Source: Rhipidocladum racemiflorum | Lineage: Eukaryota > Streptophyta > Magnoliopsida > Poales > Poaceae | Direction of reading: 5' to 3' | Assembly (NCBI GenBank): GCA_036346355.1 | Contig: CM070580.1 | Span: forward strand, 22,869,374 to 22,933,373 | DNA length: 64,000 nt | Part shown: piece after piece, positions 24,641 through 37,602 of the stretch | Position numbering within the stretch: position 1 is the first letter of the stretch | How the letters are laid out: every line of letters starts with the position of its first letter | The notes under the pieces: generated by a model | What the model saw: only the letters and a program-made list of their open reading frames with translations | Database searches by the model: none | What the model was told of the DNA's origin: nothing | Translations under genes and position numbers: made by a program

Positions 24641-25215
24641 ATGATGTCCACTAAAGAGTACAACATGGTCAACCAAATGTACACTCAACAATACTATCTG
24701 TAGCCCCCAAAGGTAATGTTTCATTTGTATGTTTCATTTCATTGCAACTCCATTTTTAATAATATAGCATTCATGTAGGTCCAACACAATATTTTTGTGA
24801 CAATGGAAGGGTGACAAAGCTATACCAATTGGGAGCTTTCATTTTCAGAGAGAAATATTAATTTCAAATGTCATATGTCATATACATTGAGATGTGGACT
24901 TGTTAGATTCATTTGTCAGTGGTATTGACACGAAATGCTATTTGCTGAAATTGTCGACGTTCAGGATGTGGGGTCCTTAGACCAAGCTTATGATTATGAT
25001 TTGGGTTGCCTATCTTTGGAAGTGACACCAAAAGAAAAAGTAGAATGGATGGAAATTGTATTACTCTGCTCTTCACAAAGTACAGTTGCAGAAGATGTCT
25101 ATTACAAATGAACGTGTCAATATATCTGAACTTATATTGCTCAAGATGTCCTTTGCCCTTGCAGGAGAAGCCTATTTATAACATCAAAGGGGTGCCAGTT
25201 GTTGTCTTTGGAGAT

Positions 25216-25648
25216 GTGTCTTCCTGTCAGAAGGTATCGCTTGGTCAAAAGGTGTCTTCTCATCAAAAAGGTGGCTTTTCGTCAGAGAGTGCCTCTTCCC
25301 AGGGAGTAACTTCCAAGCGGTTGTCTGTACCTGTCATAGAGAGTTTCTTCTGCACATTATCCTTGCGCAGATGATTTTTCCCCGACCAGAGCCTAGTCAG
25401 GCTGATTTATATCTAGGTCGGCATGGTAAAAGACGTCATAGCCCAACCTGAAAAGGTTTCCAGGTTAGACCGTTGCTGACCTGGTAACTCTTAGCTTTCG
25501 TCCAACTTAAGTTAGGTCAGGTAGTCATTTACGTGGTCAATAGTAACTTTGACCGAAACATTTAATGGTCTCTTCATTACATGGGAAACATTTATGACTG
25601 GCTTCTCAAAAGCTGTAACCATTAATAGGATTCAGGCAATAGTCATCA
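25216..25648 (-). repeat. 3' LTR of the old Tat-type relic
   Basis: It starts (minus strand) with TGATGACTATTGCCTG at 25648 directly after the polypurine tract. The segment 25475-25648 matches 36006-36179 closely, including 'cttagctttcgtcc' and 'ggcttctcaaaag'. The far end at about 25216 is tentative. Confidence 0.6.
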
Positions 25649-26035
25649 GCTAGCCCCCAAGTCTTGAGAGAATACATGTATTCTCTTAAGTTTTTTCAAC
25701 TTTTGAGATGTTTGGGATATCACGATAATCATGCCGCTGGTCGCGTCTCGAGGAAATCTTTCTGATTTCCTCGGTAACCAAAGCGATAGTAAAAAGTATA
25801 AATAGGGGGAAGAGACCTCCCTGAGGCACTTCACGCTTTCAGACTACTTTCAGTACAAAAAAATAACTTGTATTTTCCTCTTTCTTTCTTCTTGGTTCTT
25901 TAGGCTTTTCATCTTCCGTGTTCTTTTTCCTGTTTTTGAGAAAATTTGATCAAGAACGGAGGTGAAACGTCTTAAGAACTAGAAGAAAGTTTGAAGCTTT
26001 TCATCTTTCGAGTTCTTTTTCTCTTTTCCTTTGAA

Positions 26036-29000
26036 ATGGAGAAATCAATCCGTACAGAGGCAAAGATTCAAGAACTTGTAGATGAAGGTTTGATCCCTCC
26101 TCGCGAAATACTGCGATGAGATCCCAGTGGAGATGACACTAAGCCCATTCCCATAGAGGGGCGGATTGTTCTTTTTGCTGCTTTTGTTAGGTTAGGGCTT
26201 CGTCTCCCTGAGAGTGAATTTTTGGCTGATGTGCTTGATCATTACAAGATAGAGCTCCATCATCTTCTCCCAACTCTGTTTTGATTTTGAGTGTCTTCTC
26301 ACATTTTTGCGAGGCTTTTTTGGTATTGCTCCCTCAATTCATATTTTTTGTTACTTTTATCAATTTATTACGAATAATAAAAGTTTCAAAGTTTTTGGGA
26401 GTGTTTACTTCAAGGTTCAAACCGGTCTCATGTATCCCTTGCTTCCCATCAAGGATGCATGGAAAGACTACCGGAATGAGTGGTTTTACTCCGAGATCCC
26501 AAGCGTAGTCATCTTCGGTTCTCTAGTAAATCTGCTCCTTCCTGGTCGAAGGTAGAAGCAAAACTTGAGAGGGACTCCTTAGTTCTTACCAATGAAGAAA
26601 CCAGAATTATTGATGTTATCTTCAATTTGGTGGAAGGAGGACTTTCGGGACATAAAATTATTTATGATTTTTTGTTCCATAAATTAAACCCTCTGAAAAG
26701 ACGGTGCTGATTTGCCTGGCAGATTTAGGGCGATCAGGATTTGACCAAGGACGAACCTAGAAGTAAGAATTTTTGAATTCTACCCTCGTTTTTCTCTTTA
26801 TTTGATAAAGAAATTTGACATATATTTTTCTATGCTTCAGTCTTGACTAACAGGGAAGCCTGTGCGAAGGTTGCGTAATTCTTACACATTGCTCGGATAG
26901 GTATAGTCAAACTGCACTGGACAAGCAACCAGCCAGTTTGATTGATCAGAGTGAAGAGTTCACTAAAGAACGCATCGAGGTATGTACCAAGTAGTATATT
27001 TGGTAAAATAACCAATCAATAGTTTTATATTTAACAATTGAATTATTATTTTTTTAGATGCATGGTTGGAGGCGTGATATTGATCAATCTGCGGCTCCTG
27101 TATGGGCTCCTGCTGCAAAAAGGAAGAGAGCCGCAGGTAGGATGACCTCGACTGTGGTGGGTACGACATCTACCACGGTGATCAATTCCAATCCGACCAG
27201 CATCAAAGATATCGACTAGACTCAAGTCCAAGGGACTTCGACTGTTATAGAAACAAGAGATTCCTCACAGGTAAAAAAAATAAAAAAACGATATGATATA
27301 TGGGATATCGCATATAAGAGTTATCCCATATTTCCACATGTCCATCATGAGGAGGAAGAGAGTGATGATGACATCCATCTTGTCTTCAAGAGGAAGAGAG
27401 CTCCTGTGAGGAGCCGCCCAGATCGTCATCGAGTTGTTGGATGAACGGTCACTCCCATCGGATTTGGATCCTAGCAACGAATCACCGAAGGTGATCTCAG
27501 TGCTAACACCCAAGCCCAATCGAGACAATTCCAAGAAACATCCTAACAATTCGACGACCATCCCGGTATTCCCCCGGTATGCGACCCGAACTCGCCCAGG
27601 ATCCCCACATACCGGTTTACACAGTCGTTATCAATTCAATTTGCACAAAGGGGGCAACAAACTCGAAACTTTCGAACCAACACGCAAGCGGAAAACAATC
27701 GGCACAAAGACAAACCCGACAACCACCAAACCAAGATCAAAACAACACCAAGACTCTAAAGTAGACCAGAACCCAAAAAAAAGGGACCAAGACGCCGAAA
27801 ACGGAAAATTTCGGCATGACCTTTCTAGATCCTACAGACATCCACTCAGCAGACAAGAAAACACAGTTCAATATATATATGTCGAAAGTAAAAGCAACAA
27901 CCACAGCACCACCATAGTATCAACAGTCAAAGAAAACGCATACGGAACCCGACATACACCTAAACGTCTATTGCCAAATCCAAAAGCCCAACAAACCGCA
28001 TCTATCTATACAACAAAAGGATGCATTTAGCAAAAGTAAGATAAATCCGAAGTGTTACGCCTTTGAACACTCCCGGTATAAGCGGCGTCGGCAAGCCTCT
28101 ACTCGGTGCCCTTGATCACCGAGAGGCGTCTGAGCAGAACTCGCATCCACCCACCTGATCCTCACTGAAAACCACAAAGCGAAGCATGAGTACGGAAGGT
28201 ACTGCAGACTTACCCGTGGGTCCATATAGGACCGACTCCAAAGGATTATGCATTTAGTTGTAGCAAGGAGTAAGCTTAAGGTAAAAGTGCGGAAAAAGCA
28301 TTAACATTTGTAATGTAAGTGCGACAATCGAACCAATTACAAGTTTAAAGCGATTATAGACCGCACTTACTTCTAGTGTGAAATTGAAAGTAACAACAAT
28401 TAAAGTAGAGCAATACATAACCAATTTAAAGCTCAAGCCCAACTGGCGAACCACAAGTTCAAGTTATTTACTACGCAGAAGAAGTTCAGATCAAGCTTGC
28501 TCATATCCGAGCGCGGCAATTCGAATCGCTTAATTAACCTGCAGGGAAGCATTGATCGCCGCGACACGTACCACGAAGGGCCTCGTGTCAACCCTCTCCC
28601 ATCCATACCCAATCGCTGAGCGTCCCCTGCGGTCCGAAAACCTAGCACCCCTCGAGCTGCCCCAAGCCCGACTTGGCGCTCGAGAGCCGACTAAGCCTGC
28701 GCCCTCAACCACGTCCAACCACAGGAGTTACGGTCCATCGATTCAGCATGCGAGGAAGAGTGGCTTACCGTACCATAATCGGGCATGCGACCAACCGGGT
28801 GTGCTCAATCTTATTCCACTTACGGATCGGTCCTTAATCGACACAGGCGGGGCTACACATTTGAGTCTCCATACCCAAATGAACCAACTCCCCGCCCGGT
28901 CCACAATTCATTTCTTTCCAAAACCTTTCCCAATTCCAAGTCCAACATAATGTAGTACGTGTGTAATAATAACAACCGCAAGTGACAGAACCCTTCGTCA

Positions 29001-32000
29001 CTTGGCCCAACCCGACATCTAAGCAAAACTAAGCGTAGACTCGTTATAATTACCCATATACTCGTTCCAAAGGAAGTGTTCTACAAGTATCAAGGAGTGT
29101 ATGTGCAGCAAGTAGGTTCTAAAAACTATTACCACCATTCAACTCCTAATGCATACCTAATCATCTAAATAAGCAATTTAATTCTCAAAGATAAAATCAT
29201 ATAATAGGGTAAATATGCTTAGGTGCTTGCTCTGCTTCACGGATCCTCAACGACAAGCGGCTCACCATGATCACCCTCGATCGCGGTCGTGTCACCCTTC
29301 GCGTGATCGCTCTCTACATGAGCACAATGCATATGAATGAGATGCATGCTATGCACATGATATGAAATGACAAATGAAAACCCAAAATAGCCCCAAAACA
29401 TGCAAACATTCATCAAGCCAAAATGAAAGTGCAATTTAACGCTATGCACTAATAGGCAACAATGTATTTGAAAAGCCCAACACTACTCCAACCCAACACT
29501 AGCCTTCTCTAAAGCAAACTCTGAATTTTCAGGATAGCGTGAACTTCAAACAAGCATATCTCCTAATCTACTCAACCAAATTGAGTGATTCCAGCTCACA
29601 AATGAACATAAGAACAATACCTACTCATACATCTACTCCCAAATGAACAACCATTGCTTTAACTAGCCCAAACACATAAAAGAATAGTACTCTGCACAAT
29701 TGTGACAAATCCGGACAGATTTCACCAAAACGACTATAACTTCTAGAAGGTTTAATGAAATTGAGTGCTTCCAAGTTCTAATGAATCTTAAGAGGCATAT
29801 CTACAATTTAGATTTGGCCAATTATCGTTCCATAGCATGCACAACTCCCAGATCAGCCAGGAACAGAGAGAAATGTTCAGTTGTTCACAATATTAAGAGA
29901 TTGAGACAACATTCATTCAAATGAGTATAACTTTTTAATCCCTCATCCAAAGTGAGATCTCCCAGTTTCTAAATGAGCATTAGAACCCTACCTACACATC
30001 CATCTACCCCCATTTGGACATCCATTAGTTTAACCCACCCAAAATTGGAGAAATCAGCAGCTCGGCCGAAATGCTGCATCTTCTGGACAGTCAGCACGAA
30101 AATCATCATAACTTTCAGATGGATTAACGAAATCGATCGATTCCAGTTGGAAATGAAAGATAACTTGACTATCTACAATTAATTCTTCAGCCGGACAGAG
30201 AGATGAAGCTTCTAACTTGCTCAAAAACACGAAAAACAATGGCTCTGAAATCTGCTCGAAAATCAGCATTAGCTCCAAACCCTAGAACATGGACTTCCCT
30301 CCAAATATTCCCCCAAATCAGAGCTAGGGCATCCAAAACAGCATGAGGGGACCCTCTAGGAGTAGCTCAAGCCATGGGGGAGGGGCTCACCTTGGCCTCC
30401 CTCAAGGAGGTGCCATGGGGATGAAGAAGGAGCTTGGTTGAGGAGGAGGGAGGGGACTGCAGTTCGGCTTGGATGCTGATGGAGGCGTGGAGGAGCTGCA
30501 GGGGCAGCTTGAGCTGCTGGTGGAGGAGCTCCAAGTGCTGCAAATGGAGGTGAGCTTCCCCCACAAGAGGAGGGAGAAGGGCTTTGGGGCTGCACGGTTT
30601 GGGGGAGTGAAAGGAAATGGAGTGGCTGCTGTTTTGGGAGGGGATGCTTGCTGTTTTGTGTCCACTAGCCATCACACAAGGAGACCAAGTACTAAGTCTA
30701 AGTCCCCAATTACTTCAACAATGGAATTCAATCTTTGAGCTATGATTTAAATTGGCCTTTGATGATGGATTGGCAAGAAAACTAAACCACTGTATAAAGA
30801 AAAGTTTCTAGTTTGTAACCAACTATCATGCACACTCTAGACCATCATGGATCTCTAATTATGAGGCTCTAAACTTCGATAAAAATTACATTAGCACACT
30901 AAAACTTCTAGCTCTTAACTCTTAGTTGGGTTTGGGACACTCCATATGGCAGTTTAGGATATTCTCTAAAGTCTGGAATCAATCTCAAGTGCAACTAGAA
31001 ATTGGTTGATGCTAAAATGAGCTGCGTGAGTCGAAATTGAATTCGGGGCCATGACAGCTCCTATCCCCACTATCGGGGAAAATGAAACTCCTTGAATCTC
31101 CTGGCAAATGGATACTGGAGTATCCTACAAGTAAGTCTTTGTATTTTCTTTGGTTCTAAAATTTCAATGTTTAGAACCAGTAAATTTTTTTTACTGATAT
31201 ACACATTTTTTATTAGCCCTCTAGGTATACCTCAAATTCAGGTAGAATCCGAGGTGGCTCCTTTGGTTGGTGATGAACCAACTCATGTAATTTTGCCTCC
31301 AGAACCTACCACCGAAGAGATCCCACCGGCTATGCCAAGAACAAAGGTTCTGCCGACCAACACCGAAGGTAACAATCCTTCAGCTGTTGAGGTCGGTGGG
31401 CCATCTATTGCTGTGAAGGAGTTGGTTACTCCTCCCGAGATAGCAGAGGAAGAGGTCGGGGTGGCCCAAGAGTCGGCTTTTACCCCGGCCGAATATGATA
31501 GGCTAGTTGATGCAATCATTACAATGCTCGCCATCACAGAGACCGAGCGATTACCTCCTCCTAGAACTTCCAATCAGGATAGGGTGGATCAACAAGAGCT
31601 TAATAATTTATTTTTAAGGTACTTGCCTTTCTCTTGTGAAATTTCTATGAAAAAAATAAGAAGTAAATAAATTTCTAATTCTTTGCTTGCTTTTACAGTT
31701 TTGACAAGGAGTATTCGACCTGGTAGGTCGACAAGTACAAACCGAAGTAGAAAAATCACAAAAAAGTAAGTCAAGTGAAACTTTTTCTTTGTGTTCATCT
31801 TCTACTATTATTTACCTTTTTTTAACTTTTCTATTTGAAAACAGAAAAGAAGAAATAATAATGGAACTCGAGAAGCTACTTTTGGTGGCTCAAAATACCG
31901 CCAAAGGCTTCAAGTTCGACCTCATTAAACTTAAGAGAGACTTTTTGTTTAATGAGGAAAAAATTGCTCGCTTTGAAATAGTTTTTAAGGAAAACGACAT

Positions 32001-32591
32001 GTGAATAAAGAAACTTAATGAAGAAATACAAGGTATTTTTCTAAGAAAAATACTGAGTTAGAAAGAAAAATACTTTTTCTAACCTCAATATAAAAATTCT
32101 TTACTTGTCTTTTTGACTGGATTGAAAGACCTTGTAAAGAATCAGGAACTTCAGCTTGTCGAAGATGAAAAAGAGAAGAAACAGATGGCCAAGCTAAGTT
32201 CCAAGACTCAAGTGGAGATCAATAAAATGCAAGAGCAAATAAAGATCTCCAGTGAAGAAATACAAAGACTCAAGTGGGTGAGCAAATCCATCCCGAGCTT
32301 TATTTTTTCATAATTACAAAAAATAACGACGGGCTTGAAAGGAAAGCAAGTAGAACTTATAGCTCAAGATCCATCGATTGACGAACTGGTCACGGGGTAA
32401 AAGAACAACTGAAGAATATCTCCGAACATATCCCTGTGATGTTGAACACAATTAGGCCAGCTCTTCGATAATCAGTTACCTTCCAAGTCAATGCCCTTGT
32501 CATGAAACTGAGGCATTACTATAAGGATGCAATTAAGTTGGAGAAGTTTGCTCCCAATCTACAGTTATCAACAGAAGAATAGATGAACTGA
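26036..32591 (+). pseudogene. Accessory gene (gypsy-type transposase-domain protein) antisense to pol of the old Tat relic
   Basis: The ATG at 26036 opens MEKSIRTEAKIQELVDEGL. After one stop the frame reads RIVLFAAFVRLGLRLPESE and LADVLDHYKIELHHLLPT; frameshifts then lead to VFSHFCEAF and later GSVYFKVQTGLMYP and NEWFYSEIP. This is the layout of the plant 'putative gypsy type transposon' domain (Pfam PF04195 by recall): an L-x-H-L-x-P block, an H-x-CEAF helix and an EWFY end. Further exons at 27061-27260, 31205-31620, 31835-32004 and 32113-32590 give a basic linker, an acidic P/E-rich stretch and a coiled coil (ELEKLLLVAQNTAKG; KKQMAKLSSKTQVEINKMQ). A 3.65-kb solo LTR interrupts it at 27405. 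It is broken by stops and frameshifts, and its function is unknown. Confidence 0.7.
27405..31056 (-). mobile_element. Solo LTR (3652 bp, Del/Tekay-like size) with TSD GCTCC
   Basis: The unit begins TGTGAGGAGCC at 27405 and ends GGCCATGACA at 31056. It is flanked by gctcc at 27400-27404 and 31057-31061. Read on the minus strand it is TGTCATGGCCCC...CTCACA, the TG...CA form of an LTR. Removing it leaves the reading frame of the accessory gene continuous at that point. The length fits the long LTRs of grass chromovirus elements of the Del/Tekay group, but that assignment is inference. The ORFs inside it (for example 27434-28030, 28552-28950 and 30356-30738) have no domain and are LTR sequence. 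Confidence 0.75.
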
Positions 32592-33111
32592 ACACAAGTA
32601 GAAGTAAAATCATATGTGGATTTGTATATAAACAATGTAAAGGCTCTCTTCAAATAGAATGAAATGAAAAAATTTGTTTCATGTCTTTCTTGTGTGCTAT
32701 GAATTATTCTATAACTTGTTTGCTTCTAATTTGTCTTAAGTATATCATTACTAGCCCCCAACTATTTGTTTGACTAATCAATAATGTGATCGAAAAGTAA
32801 ATAGTTTTTTATTGGAGCCGACTTGGTTTCTCTTTGCTCTACACTCAGTATTAACTGCTAGCAGGTCAGAGATGAAGTTAGTCTAATGAGTTTCAACGCA
32901 GTAAGTACTGTCTTACATGAAAAGTCTCTATTAGAAGTCATCTCACAACCCAACCAGCAACCTTGTGTTTTGCTCAGGGAGTTAGGTCGTACTAAACTTT
33001 CATGATTCCTTATAATAAAAGCAAGACAAGAAATAGTTTTTGATATAACACCAAGAAGATTTACAAAATATGAATTTTATTCATGAATGTAAAATGTAAA
33101 TTTATACATAG

Positions 33112-33827
33112 AACCTAAGAAGATGTTGGATATTCCAAACGTTGGAAAGGATTCGTGCTTCTTCTCAATCCCTGTAAGTAGGTTGCCAACCTGACAAGTG
33201 CTCGATCTCGCTTTTCTTCGAGGAGATTAATATTATCTTTGCGTTGGTTGCTTTGGTCAACCTGTTCAAAAGAAGAGGTTCTTGTAGTACCTAAGTGTAT
33301 TTCACGCCTATACCAGTGAGAAGGGTGTTCCTCCGTAGCTCTACTGGTCATCGTGCGTATGGCCCAAAACACCTAGTAGAGATCGTCTACCCAAGCCACC
33401 GAGCGTGCTCTCAAACGATCAAACACTCGTTTTTTCATGCCTTGCATGATTTGGCCGTTTGCACATTCTATTGCTCCATTACTCTGTGGATGAGCAACAG
33501 AAGCGTAACAAATCTTTGTGTCTATTTCATCACATTAATCTTGAAATAGACCACTAATAAATTGTTATCTATTATCAGCAATTAGTCTACTAGGAACTCC
33601 AAATCTAGTGACTATATTTTTCACAAAGAATTTCTTTTGTAACTTGAGCCTTGATTAAAAATACGGGCTCATCTTCTATCCATTTTGTGAAAGCGTCAAT
33701 AACAACAAATAGGAATTTATACCCATTAGTGGCTTTGGATAATGGACCTACTATATCAATGCCCCATGTCAAAAATGGCCACAACAATGGTATTGTTTCC
33801 ATGTCGGGCCGTTACCGACCTAGTAAC
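33112..33827 (-). pseudogene. Integrase remnant of the old Tat-type relic, fused to LTR sequence
   Basis: On the minus strand 33605-33802 reads METIPLLWPFLTWGIDIVG then FVVIDAFTKWIE, the core of a gypsy integrase with its first catalytic Asp (GIDIVG). Downstream (to the left) are a second block with A-D-N-R-Q-Q-F (second Asp kept; the usual Gly after Asn is Arg), SVAHPQSNGAIE with the catalytic Glu near 33480, and a C-terminal stretch with LLEEKRDRALVRLATY near 33200. Integrase inserts element DNA into the host chromosome. Stops and frameshifts disable it. At about 33805 the sequence changes directly from integrase to LTR, so the zinc-binding N-terminus and everything upstream are lost. Confidence 0.8.
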
Positions 33828-36005
33828 TGTAACACCCCGGCATCTAGTATGCCCTGAATGTTACCAAACATGAAAGAAGTAGCATCGAAATACCATAAAT
33901 AAAGATAAATTACAGCAAGGACGAAAATGCTAAAACCGAAAATTTCGGCAGCATCTCCTTTGTTTTGTCATGATTTGACGCAATAGCAATAACAAGGCAA
34001 GATATAGTATGATATGAGACATCTAAAACAACAATAATAATTGAAATAGCATCACTCATGTCTAAAATAATGAATTCAACCATTCCACAACTTATAACAA
34101 CGCAAACGATGCACTTAAACTCAAAACCAAGTCATACACCAAGTTTCATGGCACTATTCTTATTATCATGACTCCAAACGATTAATTTGTCTATAAGTGT
34201 GGAGCTACGTGTAGAAGTGTAGCTAATGCACTCTCCCGCATGCCGGTTTCATGGTACCTAAAAACAACATAAAACACAAGCGTGAGTTCATCACTCAGCA
34301 AGTATATTGCAATGGATCATTGAGAACAGTTCAATGTTAACATCGCTGCACATCATGCTTAACATCATAATCATGTCCAAATCTCATTATACACATTCCA
34401 TTACCATCATCATGTATGCAATGCAATGCACATGTCTCCTTGAAGCACATACCGGTATTGCCGAGTGCACACCCGTCGGCGTGCACCCTCTTTCCCCTTC
34501 CATCCCGTAGATGGAGGGTGCCTACTCCTCACTTCCATTCACAACAGTGGATGGAATCATGAGGTAGATCTTACTCAATGGCGCTCCGGATTAGTCATAA
34601 CTTTCTCACCGATTTTACCGGACTAGTTATGACTTTCTCACCGACATGGTCAGTTCTCATGCCATGTATGCAATTATGCCATAAACATAAACAACTTGCA
34701 CATAACTCAACTAATCATTGCATAGCATCATAATAAGGCATTATCATCATATCATGGGCAAACACTAATCATGGCAAGATAGCATATCATGTAATCAATT
34801 TGCATCTAATCAAGACTAGCAACATACAACACACTACCCATTCCAATACACTTGCCTTAACCGCGGGTGACGGATTGGCGAGAGGATGAGGGCACTCCCG
34901 GGGTCACACCACCTGCACAAAGGTTCAATACACTCAACCACATGCACACAAGACCACAAGAACACTTAGCTAAACCGACTTCGCGATCTACTTTCAATAC
35001 CCAAAAACAGAGGTTCTGTCCTACGGGACAGCAGCCTTCGGAAGGCCATAACTCGGGCTTAACAACTCTAAATCAGACAAACGAGTACATTTTCTCGAAG
35101 CTTAGGAAACTTCCTAGTTTTTTACAAGTATTGGGAAAAGCTGATTCGGCATCAAAAATTATTTAATCTACAGATCAACGTAATCTGTCCCAATCTCGTC
35201 ACAGTTTTGAACACGTTCGGTAAAACAGCCATAACTTTCAAACGGCTGATCAGAATTAAGCATTCTTGGTGTCCAATTGAAGGTATTGAAATTACCTACA
35301 ACTTTATCAACAGGCAGCCGACCAAATTCCGATTCTAAAATTGCGAAAAATCAAACCCTAGGTCGTGTGCCCAATCTGCCCGAAGCAGAACACTATGCAA
35401 TCTCTAGTTTTCATCAATTCTATCCAATCGCAGCACCACCTTTCGATCTAAAAGCACCAAAACACCCTCTAGCACTGCACCTAGTCCATCCCCAAGTATT
35501 ACCCATAGCCATACCTTCGCCCGACGAACAACGAACGTCGAATCTTCTCCTCCTTGTTCCCCCGATCTTCTTCCTCGCGCCGAAACCGCTGGATCTCCTC
35601 GTCGCGGAGCTTCCCAAAGGTGAGGACAATGCGGTGGGGAGGTGTGGCAGCAAAGGAGGGCAGGGACTCGCACCTAGGGCTGGCTAGGAGGTGGGAGGAG
35701 GCGCAAGGAGCAAGGTTGGGGGCGCCACAAAGGAGGAAAGGGGCGGCTAGGTGGGGGAAAGAGTGGAGGCGCCCTAGGGTTTGGGTGGGGGCGCACAAGA
35801 GGCAGGGGGAGGGCGCCCAAGGGCTGGAAATTCAAGTCCCCCCTCCCTCATGGGCCCAAATCCCCTCCCACTAAAGCCCATGACTCATCCCCCTTAGGCC
35901 CAAACTCCCGAAAACAGCCCGAAAACGCGATTAAACCTCAAACCGTAAAGTTTTAAATCTCCAATTTCACATTTTTTTAATGCCACGACTTTTCGTAGTG
36001 TCACA
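33828..36005 (-). mobile_element. Solo LTR (2178 bp) with TSD GTAAC
   Basis: It begins tgtaacacccc at 33828 and ends gtagtgtcaca at 36005. Exact 5-bp repeats gtaac lie at 33823-33827 and 36006-36010. It is homologous in reverse orientation to 38811-41070; shared landmarks are 'gccggtttcatggtacc', the 'caagcgtgagttcatcactcagcaagtatattgcaatgg' region and the GC-rich block at 35550-35880. No internal element sequence remains, so it is a solo LTR, probably formed by LTR-LTR recombination. It is inserted in LTR sequence of the older Tat-type relic. The ORFs at 35277-35874 are LTR shadows. Confidence 0.9.
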
Positions 36006-36179
36006 GTAACGCTTAGCTTTCGTCCGACTTAAGTTAGGTCGGGACGTTGGGTAGTCATTTACGTGGCCAACAGTAACTTTGACCAAAATATTTAATGTGT
36101 CTCTTCTTTACATGGACCGTATTTTTGACTGGCTTCTCAAAAGTTGTAACCATTAATGGGCTTCAGGCAATCGTCGTCA
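36006..36179 (-). repeat. 5' LTR fragment of the old Tat-type relic
   Basis: It is closely similar to 25475-25648 and resumes the LTR that the solo LTR at 33828-36005 interrupted. It ends gcaatcgtcgtca at 36179. Confidence 0.7.
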
Positions 36180-37602
36180 GAGATATTGTTGCTACATGCC
36201 TACTTTACAACTTGAGATTGTTTAAAATATAGCAAAGGTCATGCCAATTTTTTTTTCATATTTTACCATCATTGTGCTATTTATTTTCTCCTATTTTTTC
36301 ATATTTTGTTGTATTTCTAACATTTATTATGATTTTTTTGTCTTCACCGTGTTTTTAAAAAAATTTAACATTTCTCAGATTTTTTTTGGCATTTTCCCTA
36401 AATTTTCTCAAAATTTCCCATTTTTCTTTCACACCCATGATTTTCCGCCATTTATCATTGATAATCACCTCTTATCGAGCAATAAGCACCATATTTCGAG
36501 TGATTTTCCACATTTTTCAATCAATTTTGACCGTGCAGTTCAAATCGGTTCATTTATACGATTTTTAGCGAGTTTCACTCAAAAATTGATGAAAATCGAT
36601 ACCAATTGAGTAGTGATTTTATTGTTCAAAATGGTAAGGTGAACCCTCGTGCCTGGAGGCTTCGATCACCCCCACCCTAACTCGATTTTGGCGCAATTGA
36701 ATGTGCACAACGATGACTCAGGTAGGGGTAAGCGGTAAGTTAGTGGTATTTTTGGGTAATAGTATGCAACTTTAATGGGTATTTTGGTTTTTAGTGGTCT
36801 AGTTTTCCACAAGAATTTGTGGGAAGGTTGCTCCTCTTTGCTAATGATTTTTAGGGACTACTCCTCACGAGAAGCTGAGTGGAACAGCTCCACTAGATCT
36901 AAAAAAGAAGATGGAAATAGAAGTTATATCGAACAGGCCTGATGTATTGGACGGAGGCTAAGCCGCTAGTTGGTTGACTTCTTATTTCCAACATCATTCC
37001 CCAATTTTTTCCCTTGCGTTACTAGTGACTAATTCGATTTTTGGATTGAATTTGTGCCCTATATGTAACTAGGTTGGCTCGCACGCGATGCCATGCTGTG
37101 TGAGAAAAATTGGTTTGGTTTTTTTTAAAATGTATTTTTTTTGTAAAAAACATAATTCCATTTTGTAGTGGTGTTTTTTAAAAACTTGGCCGGCTATGAG
37201 CCGTCATTGAATTTGCGTAACCACGGGGTTCTTTGTTAAAAAAAACAGATACACGGGTTTACCATTGGAGGACTTGTTCATGAATATACGAAACTACATG
37301 ATCCTTTTTCAAAATAACGAGTGAAAAGATCTATATGTAATTTTAGAATTAATAGAGGGCCTTTTCACAAAAAAAAACTTACCACGTGGGCAGGCCGGCT
37401 GCTCGGCAATCCCAGGCGCGCTATGATATAGTATAGATACAGATAGATTAATGTATATAGATAGATTAATCGTAGAACATGATTAGCAGCATTGTTCACT
37501 TCGCAGAAATACAAACCTGAACAAATTGCTTCGTGCATACATGCAAAAATACCCGTACTTAACATCCAACACTATAACATCTGAAAAAAAGCATACATAT
37601 TA
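36180..37602. other. AT-rich intergenic DNA, no gene seen
   Basis: The ORF at 36241-36609 is a low-complexity I/F-rich translation of poly-T-rich DNA with 'atttttc' repeats and is not credible. 36980-37420 includes 'cttttttc' and 'gtgggcaggccggctgctcgg' phrases that also occur, diverged, at 44690-44880, so it is probably a dispersed repeat. Confidence 0.45.

Larger units (their letters stand above)
25216..36179 (-). mobile_element. Old Tat-type Ty3/gypsy relic, minus strand, with nested solo LTRs
   Basis: Similar LTR sequences lie at 25216-25648 and, in pieces, at about 33806-33827 plus 36006-36179. Next to the left LTR, on the minus strand, is a polypurine tract (CTTGGGGGCTAGC) very like that of the younger Tat element at 57426. 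The interior has integrase remnants on the minus strand (33112-33805) and a long accessory gene on the opposite strand (26036-32591). Gag, protease and RT are missing because integrase sequence runs straight into LTR sequence near 33805, an internal deletion. A 'gagat' 5-mer occurs at 25211-25215 and 36180-36184, a possible TSD, but it is one base off the TG/CA ends. Two solo LTRs were inserted later. Confidence 0.65.

Noticed and set aside
27434..28030. 198-codon plus-strand ORF
   Set aside because: It lies within a solo LTR (27405-31056), has low-complexity T/K/N/Q-rich content, and no family resemblance.
35277..35874. Several overlapping ORFs on both strands
   Set aside because: They lie in the GC-rich part of the solo LTR 33828-36005; the homologous LTR at 39.0-39.4 kb has different ORFs at the same place, so the frames are not conserved.
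36241..36609. 122-codon ORF with membrane-like residues
   Set aside because: It is a translation of T-rich simple DNA (F/I repeats); no start context or family.
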